Positions 1-10,117 of a DNA stretch of 29,312 nucleotides are shown in pieces. Under the pieces are notes generated by a model. That model saw nothing but the letters and a program-made list of their open reading frames with translations, was not told the origin of the DNA and searched no databases. Source of the DNA: Hypsibius dujardini (Eukaryota > Tardigrada > Eutardigrada > Parachela > Hypsibiidae). Made by a program: the position numbers and the translations under genes. The stretch covers positions 1-29,312 of the forward strand of contig LRSR01012187.1 of the NCBI GenBank assembly GCA_001579985.1, in the 5' to 3' direction. Numbering within the stretch: the first letter of the stretch is position 1; the number at the start of each line of letters is the position of its first letter.

Positions 1-463
1 GACAGACAGACAGACAGATAGACAGTGCGCACAGTGAGGATATTTTATCCCCCTTTCCGAATTGTCCCCTTGGCATTCCGATACCATGTATGGCATAAGG
101 GGCTGCTCGCATTTTAGACTGCTGTGGACCCAAGATGATACAATGTGGATGAGACATGTACAACTAGTAAGCTAAACCTAGGCCTGCTGTAATATCAGAC
201 AATTATCAAGAATTTCTGCGCACTTTTATGAGTTATGTGCGTTATGCAATAATTTTAATGAAATATTAATGACCGGTTTTTGTTCTAGTAGAAAAGACTG
301 ACTGAGCATGCCAGATATGTATAATAAAAGCTCAATTATGTAACTACCACATATTCCACAATTTCGCACTATTCCAGTAGTGAGTTGAGCCAATAAGTCG
401 TCATCTCTCCCTTCCCCTAGACAAAGCAGGAGCAGACACTGGTAAAAACTGGTCGATGTACAG
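1..463. other. Non-genic left edge
   Basis: Starts inside a short (GACA)n array (1-26). The rest shows no coding signal, RNA gene or repeat that I recognise. Confidence 0.5.
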
Positions 464-774
464 TAAGGGTATTCACAGTTGGCTTATTTGCAGCGATTAT
501 TTCGCTAATTCGAACTCGCTAATCTCCCTAGTTTTGCACGCCCTTGCAACGGTGATAGGAGGGCACGCCCCCTGGCTTACCTGAGGCTGTGTCTCCTTCG
601 CTAATCTCAACTCAGATGGACCACTCACAAGACAGATGCACACAATTAGCGAGCAGATAACCGAGAAAAGCAGCTCTTTGGCTGCTTTTCTCGCTTATCT
701 TCAAAACCAGGGAGATTAGCGAGTTTGAATTAGCGAGATAATCGCTGCAAATAAGCCAACTATGAATACCCTTA
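464..774. mobile_element. MITE-like element with ~66-bp terminal inverted repeats
   Basis: 464-529 and 709-774 are near-perfect inverted repeats (AGGGTATTCACAGTTGGC... against ...AAGCCAACTATGAATACCCT) with only a few mismatches. TA dinucleotides sit at both outer edges, as expected for Tc1/mariner-superfamily target duplication. A second hairpin lies inside at 656-699. No transposase is encoded, so it is non-autonomous. Confidence 0.8.
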
Positions 775-944
775 GTATCGTTCAAAAAGTGAGTTCAAGG
801 AACGGACTTGCCTTTATCCAAACAACACCTCGCTCCTCTATGACGAACGAATTGGCCCCCACCAAAAGATCCCGTGTTTCAGGGGTCATGTGAATTTTCA
901 ACTCTAAATACCCAGCAGTTTGCTGATTAGTCGCAGTCACTTCT

Positions 945-2697
945 ACTTAATTGGGAATTATTTCAGATGCCGAATTCAAATTGACTCCGCTTTAAGTTTT
1001 ATTAATAGAGACACAATTTTTATGGTTTTCGAAATTTATTTCACCCTTGTTGTCCTAATAAATTTTTTGGTAAAATTTCAAAGTTGAGAAAACAATGGAA
1101 AATTCCAGTTTTTTCCGTGATTTTGACTGTAAAAACGTCGATTTTTATGAAAGATTTCATTTGATGATTTCTGACACAGTTCCTCATCAAATTCAATTTA
1201 AAATCGATTGGCATCAGCCGAATCATTTTTGGGTATGAGGGGCGGGGCTCATTTCTGCAATCCTACTCGTAATTTTGTTGTCAGTCCAAAGAATGGCCTG
1301 TAGCTCCGCTCTTTGACATCCCAACGGGATTTTACTGACAACAATTGATTCTAATTTGAATTTTGAGAGGAATTATGTCGAAAAAACATCAATTGAAATT
1401 GTTTCTGAAAATTAAAGTTTTTACCGTCGAAATCAGGGAAACTAGAATCTTCCATTGTTTTCCCATCTTGAAACTCTGCTAAAAAAAATTTGGAACAACA
1501 ACGATGAAATCGATTTCAAAAACCATCATAAATGTGACTCTATTAATAAAACCAAGGGATCGCTCGACTTAACAGGGAGGTTAGCACACAATACGAGGTG
1601 GAAGTAGTGGACGGGATCACCCAGTTGCTCAGGCTTGAAGTGATTGAGAAAACGGTGTGTAATTCAACTTCACACAGTCGTATCTTACCTAATTCGTGAT
1701 CTATTTCAAACAGCGCGACTGAAACATTTGTCTAGAATTTAGTAAACAATTTTATGAAGTATAGGAAGATCTAGTTGCCTAAGTGGCAACTAAGTTTAAG
1801 GACAAAAAAAGAAAGCGCTTTACTAAATGGAATCTGTCGCGTGATTGGAGTCTCCAATTGGAGCGTTGTCGTTACGTCGCCTGGAATCCACACTGGAAAC
1901 TATAGATGTCCACGTGTATTCGTCATTCAATTCCACTGCATATTGTGTAATCGGTCACAAAACAACGTGAACACGCAATCAATCAATCAACGCTTAGTCG
2001 GACGTACGTAATCACTGGGGAATGTCTGTCTTCCCTGGATCGTTGCCGTTCAGGCGCTTTGACTCCTTCACCAGGTTGTACCATTGCAGAAAAAGTTCAT
2101 CCTTCGGTTTGAGAGATTCGGCGCCAGGTATTGAGATGAATTCGCGACTAGATTGTAGGCGAAAAAATGGCGACATAAACTGCAGAGAATTTTGACGCAA
2201 ACGAACATTCGGAATTTTGTTTCCAGCAGTACGATTACACTGACTACACGCCACTGGAAATAGACAGAAAAGTGAAACTGGGACTAATTGCTTCCAATTG
2301 GAACCGTAGCTGCGTGTTCCAACGCCAACAAGACAGCTGTTTCCATTTCAAAAAGTAGCCGTTTTGTAATTTTAAAAACTCGCGCATTACTTTGTCTAGC
2401 TACGCCTATGTAGGCTTTTAAAAATAATCCGAATTTTTCTCTTTATGTTTTGCTAATTGGGTAAGGTACTCAGAGCACCCTTTGCGTAAGAAAACGAGTT
2501 CATCTCACAACTCCATTAATATGTACCGTAAACCCACATGTTAAATCGGCGAGAAAGCCCGTCCACTAAATCGATCACGTGCAAAAAATTGATCACGTGG
2601 TAACTTCCCTTATAGGTCGAGCGATCCCTTGATAAAACTTATAGTGGAGTCATTTTAAATTCGGCATCCGAAGTAATTCCCAAGTTAGTGACTAGCT
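945..2697. repeat. Large interrupted inverted repeat around the last cyclase exon
   Basis: Sequence at 945-995 and 1554-1615 (TTGGGAATTATTTCAGATGC, GACTCCGCTTTAAGTTTTAT, then AAGGGATCGCTCGA) reappears inverted at about 2572-2697. The left arm is split by another foldback element (996-1553). The terminal cyclase exon (2012-2253) lies between the arms, one arm being in its last intron and the other beyond its stop. Outside the arms, 1616-2011 shows nothing recognisable. Confidence 0.75.
996..1553. mobile_element. Foldback element (~250-bp arms), family with GGGGCGGAGCTA core
   Basis: Arms 996-1250 and about 1300-1553 are inverted copies: both ends read TTATTAATAGAG, followed by shared tracts including AAAACAATGGAA and GTAAAAAC. 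The centre carries a GGGGCGGGGCT / TAGCTCCGCTC pair. It sits inside the left arm of the surrounding inverted repeat, so it inserted later. Related copies occur at 24790-25577 and, as a remnant, at 11783-11945. Confidence 0.75.
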
Positions 2698-4183
2698 ATA
2701 TTAACTTTTGTTCGAGTATATACAAGTACCTTCTCCGTGAGTCTCCATTCGGCTGGCAGTGTTCACCGTGTCGCCAACTCTAAAAGACCAAAGCAATAAG
2801 ATACTCCATCCTCACACAGACAATCCAGTTACTGCATTTAAGCGCTATGATAAACAAGTCTGCAACAAGTGACGCCATCACTCACAAGCAATAATGTGGC
2901 TGCTTTTGCCCGATTACGGCGGCCACGCATGGACCTAAATTGAAAGAATATCCTTGTTTAAAAGTCATGGCAAAAGTCACAGATTTTCTGTCTGTCTGCC
3001 CGTCTTTGTGTCTGTGTGCGTCTGTGTGTCTTTGTGTCGGTGTCTGTCTGTCTGTGTCTGTCTGTCTGTCTGTGTCTGTTTGTCTGTCTGCCTGCCTGCC
3101 TGTCTGTCTGTCTGTCTGTCGGTCTGTCTGTCTGCCTGCCTGCCTGTCTGTCTGTGTGTTTGTTTATAATATTAATTATAATGCTATTTGTATAAAAAGG
3201 ACCAAATGTTTTAATACCGGTATTGAGACCGATTCGAAGCCGAATATTGGGGCAGTGTTCCGCGTACTCTTCCGGGGAGCTGATTTTGGAGCTAACCGTC
3301 AAGAAGGCCAGCGCCACTTGGGCAATCTCGGACGCATGGCGATCCCCATTCCTAATGGGCAACCCACTGGCTACCTAGACACACACAACAGTCAGAGGCT
3401 CGTTTTGGGTCCTTACACCGGTCGCAACAAGGACCCCTCATCCTATAGCCAGGGGGTGAGCAAAGGGGTACAATGCATTTTTTCTAGATTTTACCCAAAA
3501 TTCGGGCTCTTGTCCCGGATCATTTCAGCACTTGGGGGGGGGGTTGTGGGGGTTTGATTTTGAGGGGCCCCCTAAAACATCAGTTTTTCATCAAATTCGA
3601 AGCGTTTTTGAATGTTTTTAACCTCTCATTTTTATTCATCAATAGGAAACTTATATTGGACCTCACAAAACCTCAAATTTGAATGAACAACTGATGTTTT
3701 TGAAAAACATTTCGAACCCCAGGGGCCCTTGGAAATAAGACCCTTACACCTCCATAAGTTTCAAAATGATTAAGAACAAGAGGATGAATTTTGGGTTCAA
3801 TCTTGAAAAAACTTCATTTTGCTCCTTTGCCCGCCCCCCTGGCTCTACCGTGAGGGGTCCTGGTTCCGACCTGTAAGGACCCAAAAAGAGCTTCTGATAA
3901 CAGGAACGTGTTCAAGAATGCGAACACCAATGTGCGGCGTAATTATAATCTGCTTGGACTGACCATGTAAGAATCCTTGATAGTCTCAACTTTGTAGGCG
4001 TCATGCTGGTCAATCACTTGGTCCATGGCGGAGTACAACCGATGTAGCAAGTCCACGATGGAAAATGGCTGGCACTTGGCCACCATCTTGTTGAACGCGG
4101 GAATATCGCTGAACATCACCGTGACGGAGGAAAAGTAGTCGGGAACGAGGACTTCACCGTTTCGAAGTTTCTGCACTATTGAT
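2012..4183 (-). CDS. Cyclase gene: guanylate cyclase catalytic domain, exons 18-22
   Basis: Exon 18 (4183-3964) gives [14 protein letters not shown] and [11 protein letters not shown]; exon 19 (3374-3218) [18 protein letters not shown] and RLRIGLNTG; exon 20 (2934-2886) [16 protein letters not shown]; exon 21 (2779-2730) [16 protein letters not shown]; exon 22 the C-terminus. Kept: the two metal aspartates (FSDI, IKDS), the guanine-contact Glu (VET) and Cys (HYCL), and the transition-state Asn and Arg (NTASR). Changed: FSDIVGF is FSDIPAF, ETIGD is ETIKD, CLFGD is CLVGD, and the usual KGKG/TYWL tail is KPKD/QWYN. Activity is plausible from the retained residues but the phosphate-binding loop is unusual. 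The last exon (2253-2012) is divergent but follows a strong pyrimidine-rich acceptor in correct phase. Confidence 0.88.
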
Positions 4184-7100
4184 CTGAAAAGTAACGTCTT
4201 CAATTTAATTTAATTTAATTTGATTGCATGAGCGACTTATCTTTTTTTAAAACAATTTTCATAAATAATTACACTTAAGATTTTGGATTTAACATTTTAA
4301 TCTATGCAACACTTTTTTATTAAAATTTTAAATTTCATAAAAGGTATTTATAATTTAAATTTTAAATTAAAAAACATTTTGCCCGAAGTGTTAGCGCATA
4401 ATTCCAAAACCTCTTAAAATAAGGTTTATTATGGACTTATAAATAAAAAATAAAAAAAATCTGAAAGTATAAAAAATATTTATTCAATATAAATTTTGAA
4501 GAACTCGTTATATTTAGAAACTGATTGCTTGTTGTCGTACTTGGGTAGAACATTGCTGAGGAGGGCGTCCACACGGACCATTTCAAGATAGAGAGCTTCT
4601 TTCCGAGCCACCACAGTGGCTTCCAGTTCCTGACTGTACTGCGCGAGTTTCCTCAGAATGCCTTCGGCCACGGAAATATCTGTGCCGGGATGCAATCGAT
4701 CCAAAATGCGAGTCATGTCCTCAATCGTCGGTCGGCTCGCCGGGTTGAAGGACCAGCATCTCTTAATCTCAGAAATGACAACCTGAGGTGTGCCGTATTC
4801 TTCCATCGGATAAGCCTCCACATCCAATTGACCGAGACGAATTTCTCTGATTTTGTCTGAAAAATTACACCGCTGAATGAAAATTAATATCGCCATGTGG
4901 CTTCTTACTTAATTACAAAATAATTACGGTACACACAAAGCTCCAAAAAAATAGAGCTAATAATTACGATATGCAGTTAAATCACTGAAACGTTTTTACT
5001 GAATTAAGTTTTAATTCTAAATCAAAAAAATATAATATAAAATAATTTGAAAACTAATTTCAGTCCGTTTAAATTAAGTTTAAATTAAAATATTTCTGGT
5101 AATGCGACTGCCGAGCGTACCTTTGATGGCTGTGATATTAACAATATCGACGTTAAAGGGCGGATTTCGGGTGGACATTTCATACAGGATCACGCCCAGA
5201 CTGAAGATATCCGCAGCCGGACCGGGCGGCGGCAGGTTAATTAGACCCTCCTCAGGGATCACATCCATGGCTTCCGGGGCCATCCAGAGGTTTCCGATTC
5301 GCATGATGGGAAAGACGCTGGTCCGTTCCTCCACTGACCGGACGCTGCTGTGGTAGAAATGGACTCCACCGACCCGGTCTATTTTCAGGGTGAAATGCTC
5401 GTCGATGATGAGGTTGAAGAAGGCCAGCACTCCGTGATACCGCAGCGGACTGGCGTGAATGTACCGCAAACCCTAAAATTAGTCCTGTCACCCCGTGATT
5501 GCAAGTTCGCAATTCCAATTCGAATTGCACGAACCATTTCGTAAACTTCTTTTACCGAGCCGTTTACAGTTTGGCGGCGCATATCTTTAAGGACGAAAAA
5601 GGGCAGGGGACAAAAAAGGGAAGGGGACGAAAGAGGGGTAGGGACGAAAAAGGGGAGGAGACTTGTAGCCTTAGGCGTCATTCACATATTACGTAGTCAA
5701 AAGAGGTTAGATGGGTGGTCTGGACCCTTGATTACTCAACAGTAAAACAGGCCCCGCCCTCCAGTATAATTTTGATTATCTGGGTAGGTGGGTGGTCGAA
5801 AAAAGTCATTTTTTGATTACGTGATATGTGAATAGGGCCTAAGCCTCGAAAAACGCACCCAGATTGAGTTGAACTCAAACCTCGCTTAAATATTGAACGC
5901 GAAGTGTTTGTGCGTTTGAGAGTAGATAAAAGAATGCAAGCGAAGAGTATAACGAACCCTTAAGAGATCCCAAATCAAAGACGCCCGTAAATCCCAGTTG
6001 AATGCCAGACTGTTGCTGTCAATCAAATTCCGCAGGAACCCTTTTTTCGGGCTTTCCGTCACGTAATACATCTGCATCGGCGATGTCTTAGTTAAGGCGA
6101 AACCGTAAAAATACGCCAGATTTGGATGATCCAGACTCCTAATCTGAAAAATTGTCTTCCATTTATTTTTTTTTCAAATTAAATCTTTTTCAATTAATTT
6201 TTTTCAGTTTATTTATTTTCCGTTTATTATTTTCAAGTTTATTTGTTTTCCGCTTATTTTTGGCATGTTCAAATACGAGAACGGGTACCTGCTTAAGCAA
6301 CTTCATTGAAGCCTTATTCTTGTGCACTGCACGAAATGGGCCATTCCAGTTGAATCGAATAACTTGAACGATTTCCTTTTTCTTGTAGCAGGCGTGCTGA
6401 AAAATGAGCTCCCGACCGTCGAGGCTGATGAGATTGACCGCTAATCCACGAATCGCCAGGCGGTAAGGCGGAATCGGATTGGTGCCGTCGGCAGCTCCAT
6501 CGAAATTGACATCGTCTGCGTCGACTTTCCACCAGGCGTTGTCTTTCGCTACTAATCTTGCTCCGAGTCTGCGCGAATAAAAACGTGCATGCATCTTGAG
6601 CAGTTATCTATGCCTTCTTAATTCAAAAAAAATATTTAAAATGAAAAGTTTCAAATAAAAATGTAAAAGTAAATTTATCAGTAAAATGTATAAATAAAAA
6701 TATATATAAATAAAATTTTCAAGTAAAAAACGGTATAAATAAAATCGCCAATAAAAGAATAAGAAAAATGTTAGGAAAAAAAGTAATAAGTAATTCTGAG
6801 AAAGGCCGTGTGCGCACAAAGCTATTTACCCGTTGAAGGTTTAGTCTGAAGAAAATCTTACAATTAAAAGTATTAATCGTCTCTAGAATTAAACTTTTGA
6901 AAGAAGAAAGAAATAACGGCCCACCGTTCCAATTTTGGTCTCTTCTTTTCGAAAAGCTAGAATGCAATTCCAAAGTCGAAAATGTCTCAATCTATAATTT
7001 AACTCTGTTCTATAACCTACTTGATCACGGCGAAAGCGGAGACAAACGCAGCAGCAGGAAAGGAGATGAGTGTGAACCACCAATAATTTGCATTTACGAT

Positions 7101-10054
7101 TCCTGCGATTCATTTATGAACAATAATTAGGATACTTAACAAAGGGATGGATATTCACGCCACGATGACTACAGTAACAATTGATACCTTCGACCGGTAG
7201 ACAGTCCTGCCCGAGCAATAATTCCCGGCACTGTGATTTCGAGACTGCTGGCCATTTGTGACCTTTCCACTGCTGCTCCCAATTGATTGGTGGCGCCATC
7301 TCCATCAAAACTCCGTCACTAGTCCGTTTCCATCGGTCCTACAAAAGATACGTTTACTTATTGGCAACCCTTTTATCATACATATGGTAGAATGGTTTTG
7401 TTGCATTTTGGGGTTCCAGTTTTGATCTAAAATTAGAAATGCACTATTTAAAAAATGTTTTAAAAAAATTTAAAAAACTTGGACCCTGCGAAGTTTTCTT
7501 TTTTTTCAAAACCAAAGTTGCCGTTAAATTGATTTTTTCTATTGCGTAGGATAGCCCCATCAAATTACTACAACATACGTGTTGTAACTTTTTGTTGCTC
7601 ACGCTCTGCTTTGAGAAATACGAACCAGTTTTGATATGGGTCAATGAACTTGGGAAAGACTGCCATTAACCGCCACGCTTAATTTCTAGGTGCTGCCACA
7701 AACCAAGGCATAGCACCTGTTCTGCTCCTGCCCCAACGTTGAACCGAGCAAATGTTTCACAGACCTATATATCTTCTTTCGAAATAAAGCATACATTTTT
7801 TGAACAGTTCATATAGGGTTACATTCAGCAATTTTTGTTTTTGTGCAAAAATGAGTCCCGCACGGGGTGCTGTACCCGGTATCAGATGCGGAGTTTACAA
7901 ACCAGTTGTGGGCATTTTTTTAAAAATCGAATCGGATTGTTGACTGGTACGTGGTCAACGAAGGTGTCCAATTTGTTGTCAAAAAAATGAACAAAACTGA
8001 CTACTATGGAAAGTCCTCGATTGATTGATTGATTGATGTTATAACCAAATATGGCGCGGACAAGTGCAAGAAACAATTTTCATCGGTAATTTTGTTTCTA
8101 ACTCGACAGCGAACAGTGGTATTCCCCCGATCTCAAGAGACAGTTAAGCCCCACCCCCTCCAATCATCGGTTGACTGTTCAATCGGATTCACTGTGTCGT
8201 GATTGGTTGCAATTTAAGAGCAACTTGACAGCGATTGATTGATTGATTAAGCGGAATTTCTTGACGCACACTGTGAATCAGTTGATTGATTGATTGATTG
8301 TAGGTTAACAATAGCAAACGGTGATGAACAGATAAGATCCGGGTGGATCAAATTAACTGGTAGGGCAAAAAAGTGTCCATTGAGATCGGGGGATTACGGT
8401 TTATTATTTTACACTGAACATACGCACATACCGAAGTGAATTAACAACGTTTAAACGAAGTGACTTGATTGACTTGATTTGGTGTGTATAAAATGATGTA
8501 CAGTGCACGATATCGTATCTGTGTATGAAAATGAACCTTTTTTCCGAAACTGTCTGACTTTCCCGTTTTACCACAACACACATACCACAAAGCCCCTTTT
8601 GTGGGGACTATAAAGCCTGACGTAGGTTGAGCTCATTCGTCGGCCCGTCCGCGAAATCACCATCGGGCCAGAGAGATGCGCAGTAAAAGTTCTGTTTCGA
8701 AAACGTGAAATGAAATCATTCGCCGGCAGAGCGGGGAGAATGTCGTATGTTTCGTTGATGACCTGTGCCACAAAAAAAGGGACGCCAGATATAGCTGCTC
8801 ATTGCCGGCAGTGAGAGTTGTCTCATATAGGAACAGCAAAACAAATTATCAGTTAATTTATGTTCTTTGGTCAATTAAACTAAACTTGAAATATAATAAA
8901 AAAACGAAGACTTTTATTAATGATTTACACTTTTTTCCACTTAAACTTTTGACAACATAAAACTTTCAGCTTAGCATTTTATCTATTTTAAAATTAAGTT
9001 TTTATTTTGTTTATTCATTAGTTTTTGTTAGTTTTTTTCTTAAATTAAACAAATAGAACTGAATTTCGTTTAGTTAACTCACTTGGGCGAGGATCAACAA
9101 GGAATCGTAGGCTGACAGCTGGACAGCGCTCAACTGGGGAACAGACAGATTCTCACGTCAATTCCATGTAGTAAAATAATTAAAATAAATCCCGAAACAG
9201 ATTGAATGCTGCATAAGATGACAGACCGTGAAGGCTTACCGCCAAGTCAGCTCGGATCGTGTGATTATACACATCTCGCGATCGGTTGGCGATCTTTTCC
9301 CACTCTTTTCCGAATCCCGTGGTTAAAGGGGGCGGGGTTAGCTCAAACACGAACGGCAGAACATCTGACACTTCCTGCTGCAAATTACACAAATTACACA
9401 AATTACCGATTATTACGTTAGAATTAAAAAATTTAATCACTAATTAGTAATATAAAAAAATTGAGTTAATTAATTAATTATTTTAGTCATCATTATCGCT
9501 GAAATTTCCCTTTCTTTCTATTGATGCAAATTGCACAGCGAATTTGTTGCACTTATACCCAGTAAGTCAGCAAAATTAACCTACAATTAAAAGCGCCTCT
9601 CGTTCTGCCAAGGGACCGTCGTAGAGCGGATACTGATTGAGTTGCAGAATTAGAAAAACCTGCGGGGTGAAGAAAATTATTCTGTCACACTTGAGAAAAA
9701 ACTGCAGGGAGAGAAGCTGCTTACAAATTGACCGGTATTCATGTGCAACTGAACTGCCAGACGCTGAAAAATGCACCGTTATTGAGAAACAATTTATCGA
9801 AGATTCATTCGATCAGCGATTTCAAGTATTCAGGTGGCGCACCGTACCAGAAAAGTCAGATAAACTTCCAAAGATGCGCTGACTATCATAATTACTGCAA
9901 AAACAAGAATTGCCATACTCAACATCCGGGCATTGCCACGTACCATTATATATGAATACAAGGTCAAAGTTTCAGACAGGGGATTTCATCTATCATACAT
10001 ACAGACAGATAGACGGACAGACAGACAGACACACACACACACACACACAGACAC

Positions 10055-10117
<63 letters not shown>

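Noticed and set aside
2940-3557. Cys/Val-rich 205-codon plus frame, with an opposite Thr/Asp/Arg/Gln-rich frame
   Set aside because: Both are translations of the (TGTC)n array. The minus frame is real only where it overlaps cyclase exon 19 (3218-3374).
5102-5356. Plus frames opposite the cyclase kinase-homology exon
   Set aside because: Antisense shadows; the minus strand carries clear APE and DIFSLGV motifs.
9996-10117. Array resembling CRISPR-like regularity
   Set aside because: Simple tetranucleotide microsatellite with no spacers, in a eukaryotic intron.
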